A DNA stretch of 12,479 nt from an uncultured Thermomonas sp. (GTDB taxonomy: Bacteria > Pseudomonadota > Gammaproteobacteria > Xanthomonadales > Xanthomonadaceae): positions 1 through 12,479 of the forward strand of contig CAMLJA010000025.1 in NCBI GenBank assembly GCA_946480065.1, written 5' to 3'. The notes beneath the pieces are model-generated. The model was given only the letters and a program-made list of their open reading frames with translations. It was not told the origin of the DNA and made no database searches. A program made the translations under genes and the position numbers. Positions 6,102-12,479 of this stretch are shown here, in pieces (position 1 is the stretch's first letter; every line of letters starts with the position of its first letter).

Positions 6102-7088
6102 TCAGGAGTAGGCCATCGCGCGCCTGGCGGCGGCGACGATCTTGTCCACGCTCGGCAGGTACTTCATCTCGAGGCGGAACAGCGGGATGTGGGTGTCGTA
6201 GCCGGTCACGCGCTCGACCGGGGCCAGCAGGTCGAACAGGCATTCCTCGGCGACGCGCGCGGCGACCTCGGCGCCGAAGCCGGCGGTCTTGGCGGCCTCG
6301 TGCACGATCACGCAGCGGCCGGTCTTGGCCACCGATTCGGCGATGGTGGCGAAGTCCAGCGGCTTCAGCGTGGCCACGTCGATGACCTCGGCGCTGATGC
6401 CCTCGGCGGCCAGCTTGTCGGCGGCCTCCAGGGTCTCCTTCACTTGGGCGCCCCAGGTCACCAGGGTGATGTCGCTGCCGTCGCGCAGCACGTAGCACAC
6501 GTCCAGCGGCAGGGCCTCGCCATCGTCCGGCACCAGCTCCTTGTACTGGCGGTAGATGCGCTTGGGCTCCATGTAGATGACCGGGTCCGGGTCGCGGATC
6601 GCGGCCAGCAGCAGGCCATAGGCGCGCTGCGGCGAGCTGGGCATCACCACCCGCAGGCCGGGGACATTGGTGAAGATGGATTCGTTGGCTTCGGAGTGGT
6701 GCTCCGGCGCGCGGATGCCACCGCCCCACGGCACCCGCAGCACCATCGGGCAGGTCAGCCGGCCGCGGGTGCGGTAGCGCATGCGCGCGGCGTGGCAGAC
6801 GATGAAGTCGACCATCGGGTACATGAAGCCGTCGAACTGCGCCTCGGCGACCGGCTTCATGCCCTGGCTGGCCATGCCGACGGTCAGGCCCGCGATGGTG
6901 GTTTCGTCCAGCGGGGTGTCCAGCACGCGCTGGTCGCCGAACTGCTGCTGCAGGCCGGCGGTGGCGCGGAACACGCCGCCGTTGACGCCGACGTCCTCGC
7001 CGAGCACCACGACCGCATCGTCGTGCTTCATCTCGTGGGCCAGCGCCTGGGTGATCGCCTCGATCAGCGTGATGGGTTGCGCGCTCAT
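6102..7088 (-). CDS. 2-oxo acid dehydrogenase E1 component, beta subunit
   Basis: This 328-residue protein has the two halves of E1-beta: an N-terminal transketolase pyrimidine-binding domain (~1-185) and a C-terminal transketolase domain (~200-325). GEDVGVNGGVFRAT (30-43) and LDTPLDETTIAGLTVG (56-71) are conserved; E62 matches the glutamate that activates thiamine diphosphate. With E1-alpha it forms the alpha2beta2 decarboxylase that loads the acyl group onto E2 lipoate. The start at 7088 is chosen over an upstream in-frame start at 7271, because GGAGGG (7095-7100) lies just before it, the family N-terminus ([15 protein letters not shown]) begins there, and it makes the ATGA overlap with the E1-alpha stop. 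Coupled translation should keep alpha and beta equimolar. Branched-chain versus pyruvate specificity cannot be settled by eye. Confidence 0.92.
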   Translation of the reverse strand: MSAQPITLIEAITQALAHEMKHDDAVVVLGEDVGVNGGVFRATAGLQQQFGDQRVLDTPLDETTIAGLTVGMASQGMKPVAEAQFDGFMYPMVDFIVCHAARMRYRTRGRLTCPMVLRVPWGGGIRAPEHHSEANESIFTNVPGLRVVMPSSPQRAYGLLLAAIRDPDPVIYMEPKRIYRQYKELVPDDGEALPLDVCYVLRDGSDITLVTWGAQVKETLEAADKLAAEGISAEVIDVATLKPLDFATIAESVAKTGRCVIVHEAAKTAGFGAEVAARVAEECLFDLLAPVERVTGYDTHIPLFRLEMKYLPSVDKIVAAARRAMAYS

Positions 7089-8158
7089 GCCCGGCCCTCC
7101 AGCGCGATCGCGGCATCCCGCTGCGCCAGCACGTCGGCCGGCATGTCGCCGTAGAGGTAGTCGAACATCGCTTCCACCGGCTGCACCGGGGTCTCCAGGT
7201 AGGCGTTGATCTCGACGTCGACCCGCTTGCCGCATTCCTCGATCCACGCCGTTTCCTGGGCGTCGTCCCACAGCTTCTGGTCGACCAGGAACTTGCGCAG
7301 GCGCAGGAAGGGCTCTTTCTCCCAGGCCGCCTTGACCTCCTCCTCGCCGCGGTAGCGGCGGGCGTCGTCGGCGGTGGTGTGGTCGTGCAGGCGATAGGTC
7401 AGGAACTCGATGACCGTGCCGCCTTCGCCCTTGCGCGCGCGCTCGGTGGCGCGGCGCATGGCTTCCAGCACCGCCACCAGGTCATTGCCGTCCACCTGCA
7501 GGCAGGCCAGGCCGCCGGCCAGGCCCTTCTGCGCCAGCGTCTGGGCGCCGGTCTGGGCCTTGCGCGGCACGCTGATCGCCCAGCCGTTGTTGATCACGCA
7601 CAGCACCAGCGGCAGCGAATAGGCGCCGGCGGAGTTCACCGCGGCGTAGAAGTCGGTCTTGGACGACCCGCCGTCGCCGCAGCAGGCCACCGCCAGCCGG
7701 TCCTGCCCGCGCAGCTTGAAGCTCAGCGCCGCGCCGGCCGCCATCAGGCACTGGGTGGAGATCGGCACGCACCACGGGTAGTCGTTGCGCGGGACCTCGA
7801 AGTCGTTGCCGCGCTCGTCGCCGCCCCAGTACATCAGCACGTCGCGCGGCTTCACCCCGCGCATGAACTGGGCGCCGTATTCGCGGTAGCTGGGGGCGAA
7901 CACGTCCTCGGGCTGCATCGACGCGCCGATGCCGACGTGGGTGGCCTCGTGGCCCAGGCAGGCGGCGTAGGTGCCGAGCTTGCCGGTGCGCTGCAGGGCG
8001 ATCGCCTTGCTGTCGAAGGTGCGCACGAACAGCATCTGCTTGAACAGCGGCAGCAGGGCCTTGGCGTCGGGCACCGCCGGCGGCAGCGGGCCGGCCAGGG
8101 TGCCGTCGGGCTTGAGGTATTGCAGGTATTCGATCTCGAACGTGGCGGCAGTGGTCAT
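7085..8158 (-). CDS. 2-oxo acid dehydrogenase E1 component, alpha subunit
   Basis: This 357-residue protein is the thiamine diphosphate-binding alpha subunit, first gene of the E1-alpha, E1-beta, E2 operon. The ThDP/Mg motif runs from GDG (161-163) to NN (190-191), as [15 protein letters not shown] then [27 protein letters not shown] (68-81) and [14 protein letters not shown] (89-102) are typical E1-alpha segments. [17 protein letters not shown] near residue 265 resembles the phosphorylation-loop region of animal E1-alpha. It carries an N-terminal stretch ([20 protein letters not shown]) seen in the bacterial PdhA/BkdA-like group. The start ATG 8158 is preceded by GAAGG (8164-8168, 5 nt). TATCAT (- strand, 8193-8188) could be a -10 without a clear -35. 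No E3 (lipoamide dehydrogenase) gene follows in the operon, so E3 must be shared from elsewhere. Confidence 0.92.
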   Translation of the reverse strand: MTTAATFEIEYLQYLKPDGTLAGPLPPAVPDAKALLPLFKQMLFVRTFDSKAIALQRTGKLGTYAACLGHEATHVGIGASMQPEDVFAPSYREYGAQFMRGVKPRDVLMYWGGDERGNDFEVPRNDYPWCVPISTQCLMAAGAALSFKLRGQDRLAVACCGDGGSSKTDFYAAVNSAGAYSLPLVLCVINNGWAISVPRKAQTGAQTLAQKGLAGGLACLQVDGNDLVAVLEAMRRATERARKGEGGTVIEFLTYRLHDHTTADDARRYRGEEEVKAAWEKEPFLRLRKFLVDQKLWDDAQETAWIEECGKRVDVEINAYLETPVQPVEAMFDYLYGDMPADVLAQRDAAIALEGRA

Positions 8159-8292
8159 GGGCGCCTTCGGGGGGAAACGATCCGCCCATGATACCGGTTG
8201 CCCCGGGCGGGCCCGTTGCGCGGCGCAAAATCCCGCTCGCCGGCTTGATCCGGGTCAGCCGGGGCGCCGGTGGCGCATGCGAGAATCCGGGC

Positions 8293-9174
8293 ATGGCCAT
8301 CGACCGAAACGAGCGCGACCTGGAGAGCGGCATCCACACCGACCTGGACGGCCGCCTGACCTACGGCGGCTACCTGCGGCTGGACCGGCTGCTGTCGGCG
8401 CAGCAGCCGCTGTCGGACCCGCCGCACCACGACGAGATGCTCTTCATCATCCAGCACCAGACCAGCGAGCTGTGGCTGAAGCTGCTGGTGCACGAGCTGA
8501 CTGCCGCCACCGCCCACCTGCGCGAGGACCGGGTGTGGCAGTTCGGCAAGGTGGCCGCGCGCTGCAAGCGGGTGCTGGACCAGCTGACCGCGCAGTGGTC
8601 GGTGCTGGAGACGCTGACCCCGTCCGAGTACATGGAGTTCCGCGAGATCCTGGGCCCCTCGTCCGGGTTCCAGTCGCTGCAGTACCGCACGGTGGAGTTC
8701 CTGCTGGGCAACAAGAACGCGGCCATGCTGAAGGTGTTCGCGCACGATGCCGCCGGCCACGCCGCGCTGGAGGCGGTGCTGCGCGCGCCCAGCCTGTACG
8801 ACGAATTCCTGCGCTACCTGGCGCGCTGGGGCCACCCGGTGCCCGACGCCCACCTGCAGCGCGACTGGTCGCGGCCGCACGTGCTGGACCCGGCGCTGGT
8901 GCCGGTGTTCGAGCGCATCTACGAGGACACCACCCGCTACTGGCGCGAGTACGCGCTGTGCGAGGACCTGGTGGACCTGGAGACCCAGTTCCAGCTGTGG
9001 CGCTTCCGGCACATGCGCACGGTGATGCGGATCATCGGCTTCAAGCCCGGCACCGGCGGCTCCAGCGGGGTGGCGTTCCTGCGCAAGGCGCTGGAGCTCA
9101 CCTTCTTCCCGGAGCTGTTCGAGGTGCGCACGGTGATCGGTCCCGCGGGCGAGACGGCGCCGCGCCCCGGTTGA
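8293..9174 (+). CDS. kynA: Tryptophan 2,3-dioxygenase
   Basis: This 293-residue haem enzyme opens the indole ring of L-tryptophan to N-formylkynurenine, the first step of the kynurenine route. It matches Xanthomonas campestris TDO as I recall it, residue for residue at the key sites: H55 (indole contact, [14 protein letters not shown]), Y113 and R117 ([21 protein letters not shown]), proximal haem H240 (RFRHMRT) and T254 (KPGTGGSSG). It should be a cytoplasmic tetramer. The start at 8293 ([13 protein letters not shown]) is chosen because it lines up with the family N-terminus; an in-frame ATG at 8188 would add 35 atypical residues and run over the promoter region of the divergent E1-alpha. 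No Shine-Dalgarno is visible, and TGCGAGAAT lies 7 nt before the ATG, so the mRNA may be leaderless. The rest of the pathway is not in the window. In this group it may feed NAD synthesis as well as catabolism. Confidence 0.95.
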   Translation: MAIDRNERDLESGIHTDLDGRLTYGGYLRLDRLLSAQQPLSDPPHHDEMLFIIQHQTSELWLKLLVHELTAATAHLREDRVWQFGKVAARCKRVLDQLTAQWSVLETLTPSEYMEFREILGPSSGFQSLQYRTVEFLLGNKNAAMLKVFAHDAAGHAALEAVLRAPSLYDEFLRYLARWGHPVPDAHLQRDWSRPHVLDPALVPVFERIYEDTTRYWREYALCEDLVDLETQFQLWRFRHMRTVMRIIGFKPGTGGSSGVAFLRKALELTFFPELFEVRTVIGPAGETAPRPG

Positions 9175-9229
9175 GCCCCGCCGGCCGCCCGGCCAGCCGG
9201 GTGGTGCAATGCAGCATGCGCCGCCCGCG

Positions 9230-9259
9230 TTGACGTTTCCGCGCCGACTGGGCGATCCT
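9230..9259 (+). promoter_or_regulatory. Possible sigma-70 promoter of the peptide transporter
   Basis: TTGACG (9230-9235) matches five of six bases of the -35 consensus. GATCCT (9254-9259), 18 nt on, is a poor -10. The pair sits 40 nt before the transporter ATG in a 124-nt intergenic region that otherwise shows nothing clear. Confidence 0.35.
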
Positions 9260-9298
9260 CGGGCGCTTCGCGCCTTTCGCGCATCCCCCGGGGGTCAG

Positions 9299-10834
9299 AT
9301 GAATACGAACGTGCCGAACGCCGCGGAGCCGATGGGTCCGCCGATGGACAGGCCCGCCGCCACCGGCGGCGTCCCCGACTTCCCGCAGAAATTCGGCCAT
9401 CCGCGCCCGCTGTGGATGCTGTTCATGACCGAGTTCTGGGAGCGCTTCGCCTTCTACGGCATGCGCTGGGCACTCACGCTGTACATCGTGCAGGCCTTCT
9501 ACGCCGGCGCCGGCGAGGGCGAGGCCCCCGCCAGCCGGATCTATGGCGCGTACCTCGCGCTGGTCTACGCGGCGGCGATCATCGGCGGCTACATCGCCGA
9601 CCGGGTGATCGGCTACCAGCGCTCGATCCTGCTCGGCGCGGTGGTGATGTCGGCCGGCCTGTTCATGATCGCCTGGCCCGACCAGACCATCTTCCAGCTC
9701 GGCCTGGCCACGGTGATCGCGGGCAACGGCCTGTTCAAGCCCAACATCTCGGCGATGGTGGGCCAGCTCTACGGTCCCACCGACGAACGCCGCGACTCCG
9801 GCTTCACCCTGTTCTACATGGGCATCAACGCCGGCGCCTTCATCGCCCCGATCCTGACCGGCTGGCTGGCCGCCAAGGTGTTCGGCACCGACGCCATGCC
9901 GTCCTACAAGATCGTGTTCATCGCCTCCGGCATCGGCATGCTGCTGAGCCTGGTGTGGTTCTGGTTCGGCCGGCGCCAGCTGGGCCCGGTCGGCCGCCCG
10001 CTCCCGGGCGCGGAGAACAAGACCCGCGTGCTGGGCGTGCTGGCCTTCATGCTGGCCTCGGTGCCGGTGTACTACTTCCTGCTGGCGATCGACGCCGGGA
10101 TGCTGCAGTGGATCCTCAGCGCCATGTTCGTGGTGCTGTGCGTGATGATCCTGGTCGAGGGCTTCCGCGAGGGGCCGGTGGCGCGCGACCGCGCCGTCGC
10201 GATGCTGATCATCTTCGTGTTCAACGTGCTGTTCTGGTGCTTCTTCGAGCAGGCGGGCAGCTCGTTCAACTTCCTGGCCGACAAGATCGTGGACCGCGAC
10301 TTCAGCGGCTGGATCTTCCCGGTGGGCTGGTTCCAGTCGGTCAACTCGCTGGCCATCATCACCATCGCCCCGGTCCTGGCCTGGCTGTGGCTGCGCATGG
10401 GCAGGGCCAACCCGTCGATCCCGCGCAAGTTCGGCCTGGGCCTGATCTTCAACGGCCTGGCCTTCCTGCTGCTGATGTTCTCGCTGTCCAGCCTGGTGAA
10501 CGCCGCCGGCCTGATCCCGTTCTGGACCCTGTTCATGGTCTACGTGATCCAGTCGGTGGGCGAGCTGTGCCTGTCGCCGATCGGGCTGTCGATGACGACC
10601 AAGCTGGCCCCGTCCAAGCTGGTGGGCTTCGCGATGGGCGGCTGGTTCCTGTCCACCGGCATCGGCAACAACCTGTCGGGCATCTTCGCCAGCCACATCA
10701 GCGGCGAGACCGGCATGACCGTGGCCTCGGCGCAGGCCGGCTACACCCAAGGCTTCTGGATCCTGATGGGCGGCGGCGTGCTGCTGTTCCTGGTGGCGCC
10801 GCTGATCCAGCGCCTGATGCACGGCGTGAAGTAA
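9299..10834 (+). CDS. POT/PTR2-family proton-dependent oligopeptide symporter
   Basis: This 511-residue inner-membrane protein imports di- and tripeptides driven by protons. It is highly hydrophobic along its length, with the 12 core helices plus two extra expected for bacterial POTs. The family proton-coupling motif ExxERF is E45-FW-E48-R49-F50 in MTEFWERFAFYGMR. The PTR2 signatures follow: GNGLFKPNISAMVGQLY, then FTLFYMGINAGAFIAPILTG. The helix-7 motif is FFEQAGSS with E317. The N-terminus has a ~35-residue Pro/Ala-rich cytosolic lead before helix 1. ATG 9299 is preferred over an in-frame ATG at 9209, because the family sequence begins after it and GGGGGT (9290-9295) lies just upstream; this site is weak. 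The gene follows kynA by 124 nt with its own possible promoter. Exact substrate range cannot be read from sequence. Confidence 0.92.
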   Translation: MNTNVPNAAEPMGPPMDRPAATGGVPDFPQKFGHPRPLWMLFMTEFWERFAFYGMRWALTLYIVQAFYAGAGEGEAPASRIYGAYLALVYAAAIIGGYIADRVIGYQRSILLGAVVMSAGLFMIAWPDQTIFQLGLATVIAGNGLFKPNISAMVGQLYGPTDERRDSGFTLFYMGINAGAFIAPILTGWLAAKVFGTDAMPSYKIVFIASGIGMLLSLVWFWFGRRQLGPVGRPLPGAENKTRVLGVLAFMLASVPVYYFLLAIDAGMLQWILSAMFVVLCVMILVEGFREGPVARDRAVAMLIIFVFNVLFWCFFEQAGSSFNFLADKIVDRDFSGWIFPVGWFQSVNSLAIITIAPVLAWLWLRMGRANPSIPRKFGLGLIFNGLAFLLLMFSLSSLVNAAGLIPFWTLFMVYVIQSVGELCLSPIGLSMTTKLAPSKLVGFAMGGWFLSTGIGNNLSGIFASHISGETGMTVASAQAGYTQGFWILMGGGVLLFLVAPLIQRLMHGVK

Positions 10835-10852
10835 GCGCCGCGCGGCAGTTCG

Positions 10853-10884
10853 CGAAAACGGCGCCCGCGGGCGCCGTTTTCGTT
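10853..10884. terminator. Bidirectional intrinsic terminator between transporter and MarR gene
   Basis: A perfect palindrome (10853-10882, centre GC at 10867-10868) forms a long GC-rich stem flanked by AAAA on the left and TTTT on the right. It gives a hairpin plus U-run on either strand (TTTTCGTT at 10877-10884 on the + strand; TTTTCGCG on the - strand). It lies between two convergent genes, so one element can end both transcripts. Confidence 0.9.
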
Positions 10885-10906
10885 GGGGCGGCCGGCCGGG
10901 GCGCCG

Positions 10907-11407
10907 TCAGCGGTCGGTCGCGGTCGCGTGCTCGGCGCGCAGCTCCAGTTCGTCCAGGCGGTCCAGCAGCCGGAACAGCAGCGCGCGCTCGGCGGCCGGC
11001 AGGCCGGCCAGCACCTGGCGCTCGAACGCCAGCGCCTGCGGCGCCACCTCGTCGTAGACCGCGAGCCCCGCCGGCGAAAGCCGCAGCACCGAGCGGCGGC
11101 GGTCGTCCGCGTCCCGCGCGCGCCGCAGCCGGCCGGCGGCCAGCAGGCGCGCCACCGCGCGGCTCACCGCCACCTTGTCCATCGCCGCGCGCTGCGCCAC
11201 CTCGGTGGCGGACAGGCCGGGGTAGCGGCCCAGGATGGCCATCACCCGCCACTCGGTGACGCCCAGCCCGAAGCGCGCGGAATAGTCGCGCGCGATCGCG
11301 CTGCTCAGGCGGTTGGACAGCACGCTGAGCCGGTACGGCAGGAACCGCTCCAGGTCGAGCTGCGCGTGCGCCGGGGCGGCGGACGGGGGCTTGCGGGAAG
11401 GGGGCAT
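10907..11407 (-). CDS. MarR-family transcriptional regulator (likely controls hppD)
   Basis: This 166-residue protein is of normal MarR length. The dimerisation helix starts near FLPYRLSVLSNRLSSAIARDY (22-42). The winged helix-turn-helix follows: EWRVMAILGRYPGLSATEVAQRAAMDKVAVSRAVARLLAAGRL (52-94), then the wing with DDRRR (101-105). The C-terminal helices return to the dimer interface. MarR proteins bind palindromes as dimers and are usually released by small phenolic ligands. The gene is divergent from hppD and shares a 71-nt intergenic region with a 20-bp palindrome (11428-11447), so repression of hppD and of itself is the simplest reading. ATG 11407 is chosen over GTG 11458, because the latter would put coding sequence across the operator and promoters. 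Neither start has a good Shine-Dalgarno. Confidence 0.87.
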   Translation of the reverse strand: MPPSRKPPSAAPAHAQLDLERFLPYRLSVLSNRLSSAIARDYSARFGLGVTEWRVMAILGRYPGLSATEVAQRAAMDKVAVSRAVARLLAAGRLRRARDADDRRRSVLRLSPAGLAVYDEVAPQALAFERQVLAGLPAAERALLFRLLDRLDELELRAEHATATDR

Positions 11408-11422
11408 CTGCTGCGCCGCGGC

Positions 11423-11452
11423 TTGAGATGGTTGCAAATGAAACCATATGAT
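11423..11452 (+). promoter_or_regulatory. Sigma-70 promoter of hppD
   Basis: TTGAGA (11423-11428) and TATGAT (11447-11452) are spaced 18 nt apart, each close to consensus and conspicuous in this GC-rich DNA. Transcription would start near 11459, about 20 nt before ATG 11479. The -35 overlaps the left end of the palindrome and the -10 its right end. Confidence 0.65.
11428..11447. promoter_or_regulatory. Palindromic operator, probable MarR-family binding site
   Basis: ATGGTTGCAAATGAAACCAT is an imperfect 20-bp inverted repeat. The outer six pairs are perfect (ATGGTT/AACCAT) and 8 of 10 pairs match overall. Its size and AT-rich half-sites suit a MarR dimer. It fills the spacer of the hppD promoter, so an occupied site should block RNA polymerase. 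Binding itself is inferred. Confidence 0.6.
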
Positions 11453-11478
11453 ACCCACCCCCAGCCAGGACGCCCCCC

Positions 11479-12479
11479 ATGAGCACGCAACCCAACCCCG
11501 GCATGCAGGTCACTACGTTCGAGAACCCGATGGGCATCAACGGCTTCGAGTTCGTCGAGTTCGCCGCGCCCGCCGGCCAGGGCGACGCCATGCGCGCCTA
11601 CCTGCGCAACCTGGGCTTCACCCCGGTGGCCCGCCACCGCGACCGCGCGATCACCCTGTTCCGCCAGGGCGGGATCAATTTCCTGCTCAACGAGCAGCCG
11701 GATTCGTTCGCCTCGGCGTTCGCGGCCGAGCACGGCCCGTCGGCCTGCGGCTTCGCGATCCGCTTCCGGAAGCCGACCACCGAGGTGCTCCAGCACGTCG
11801 TCGCCAACGGCGGCGAGGAAATCGACGGCGAGGGCGCGGTGGACGCGCTGAAGATCCTGGGCATCGGCGGCTGCATGCTGTACCTGGTCGACGACGGCGC
11901 CGACCCCTACCGCGACTACGTCTTCCCCGATGGCGTCGAGCGCCAGCCGCAGGGCTTCGGCCTGACCTTCATCGACCACCTGACCCACAACCTGTTCCTC
12001 GGCAACATGCAGAAGTGGTCGGACTACTACGAGAAGCTGTTCAACTTCCGCGAGATCCGCTACTTCGACATCAAGGGCGCCAAGACCGGGCTGCTGTCGA
12101 AGGCGATGACCGCGCCGGACGGCATCGTGCGCATCCCGCTCAACGAGTCCAGCGACGAGAAGAGCCAGATCAACGAATACCTGCGCGACTACAAGGGCGA
12201 GGGCATCCAGCACATCGCGCTGTTCACCGACGACATCTACGCCACGGTGGAGAAGATGCGCGAGGCCGGCGTGGCCTTCCTGGACACCCCGGACAGCTAC
12301 TTCGACGTGATCGACCAGCGCGTGCCGGAGCACGGCGAGGACGTCGAGCGGCTGCGCCGCAACGCCATCCTGATCGACGCCGACCCCGAGACCAAGCAGC
12401 GCAAGCTGCTGCAGATCTTCACCACCAATGCGATCGGCCCGATCTTCTTCGAGATCATCCAGCGCAAGGGCAACGAGGG
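11479..12479 (+). CDS. hppD: 4-Hydroxyphenylpyruvate dioxygenase (3' truncated by window)
   Basis: The frame is open from ATG 11479 to the window end, giving 333 codons of an expected ~350-375. HPPD converts 4-hydroxyphenylpyruvate to homogentisate in tyrosine and phenylalanine breakdown, using Fe(II) and O2. The two vicinal-oxygen-chelate domains are visible. The N-terminal one (~20-150) starts NPMGINGFEFVEF. The C-terminal one carries the iron triad: H167 (FIDHLTHNL), H245 (IQHIALFTDDI) and E325 (IFFEIIQRKG). LFNFREIRYFDIKGAKTGLLSKAM and RIPLNE are also typical. These fit Pseudomonas H161/H240/E322 as I recall them. The start is supported by AGGA (11467-11470, 8 nt). Regulation is probably by the divergent MarR gene. 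Homogentisate 1,2-dioxygenase may follow beyond the window, but that cannot be seen. Homogentisate can also polymerise to pyomelanin. Confidence 0.95.
   Translation, partial: MSTQPNPGMQVTTFENPMGINGFEFVEFAAPAGQGDAMRAYLRNLGFTPVARHRDRAITLFRQGGINFLLNEQPDSFASAFAAEHGPSACGFAIRFRKPTTEVLQHVVANGGEEIDGEGAVDALKILGIGGCMLYLVDDGADPYRDYVFPDGVERQPQGFGLTFIDHLTHNLFLGNMQKWSDYYEKLFNFREIRYFDIKGAKTGLLSKAMTAPDGIVRIPLNESSDEKSQINEYLRDYKGEGIQHIALFTDDIYATVEKMREAGVAFLDTPDSYFDVIDQRVPEHGEDVERLRRNAILIDADPETKQRKLLQIFTTNAIGPIFFEIIQRKGNE

Noticed and set aside
4445..6385. A + strand open frame of 646 codons opposite the E2 gene.
   Set aside because: Antisense to a well-supported E2 with all its domains; also spans the operon terminator and has no recognisable motif.
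7089..7271. N-terminal extension of E1-beta to an upstream in-frame ATG at 7271.
   Set aside because: It would lie wholly inside the E1-alpha gene in another frame and adds Arg/Gly-rich sequence; GGAGGG and the ATGA overlap support 7088.
8188..8292. Longer kynA start at ATG 8188.
   Set aside because: The extra 35 residues do not resemble the dioxygenase N-terminus and cover the divergent promoter region; H55/H240 numbering fits the 8293 start.
9188..9201. Short hairpin after kynA (CCCGG/CCGGG).
   Set aside because: The stem is only about five base pairs with no following T-run, so it is not called a terminator.
9098..10822. A - strand open frame of 574 codons opposite the peptide transporter.
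   Set aside because: Antisense to a transporter with clear family signatures; the translation is a hydrophilic His/Gln/Arg/Asp-rich shadow.
11408..11458. Upstream GTG start (11458) for the MarR gene.
   Set aside because: It would place coding sequence across the palindrome and both promoters, has no Shine-Dalgarno, and adds 17 residues outside the family's usual start.
1..12479. CRISPR arrays, insertion sequences, prophage genes or attachment sites, including at the 3' end of tRNA-Thr.
   Set aside because: No spaced direct repeats, transposase or integrase motifs were found, and arginase follows the tRNA directly without a repeated tRNA end.

Overview
The window is very GC-rich chromosomal DNA with the gene content of a Lysobacteraceae/Xanthomonadaceae gammaproteobacterium (Lysobacter, Luteimonas or Xanthomonas-like). 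The best pointer is tryptophan 2,3-dioxygenase. Its active-site residues fall at the same numbers as in the Xanthomonas campestris enzyme as I recall it (H55, Y113, R117, H240, T254). The long-form TrpS, the tandem entericidins and the E1-alpha/E1-beta/E2 operon fit the same group. I see no insertion sequence, phage gene, CRISPR array, integrase or composition break, and no gene-free stretch longer than 300 bases. The largest gaps are 1501-1642, 8159-8292 and 9175-9298.

Layout on the + strand, left part: the 3' end of a SPOR-domain gene (1-411), tRNA-Thr(UGU) (449-524), arginase (577-1500), and two tiny entericidin-family lipoproteins (1643-1795 and 1950-2081), each followed by its own intrinsic terminator. 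A secreted protein of unknown function lies on the - strand (2141-2905). Back on the + strand, trpS (3011-4345) carries a C-terminal extension and overlaps a small three-helix membrane protein (4342-4659) by ATGA.

Middle: a - strand operon, read from 8158 down to 4757, encodes E1-alpha, E1-beta and a single-lipoyl-domain E2 of a 2-oxo acid dehydrogenase complex. It ends at a strong hairpin/U-tract terminator (4701-4732). Divergent from it is kynA (8293-9174), followed by a POT-family proton/peptide symporter (9299-10834) and a palindromic terminator that can serve both strands.

Right end: a MarR-family regulator (- strand, 10907-11407) is divergent from 4-hydroxyphenylpyruvate dioxygenase, hppD (11479 to the window end, 3' truncated). 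A 20-bp imperfect palindrome lies between the -35 and -10 of the hppD promoter, which suggests direct control by the MarR protein.

Taken together, the genes suit a peptide- and amino-acid-consuming lifestyle: peptide uptake (POT), arginine (arginase), tryptophan (kynA), tyrosine/phenylalanine (hppD) and probably branched-chain 2-oxo acids (E1/E2). This is mostly ordinary core genome. The points that merit a second look are the charge-opposed entericidin pair, the TrpS C-terminal domain, the substituted E2 active-site aspartate, the MarR-hppD operator and the unknown secreted protein.
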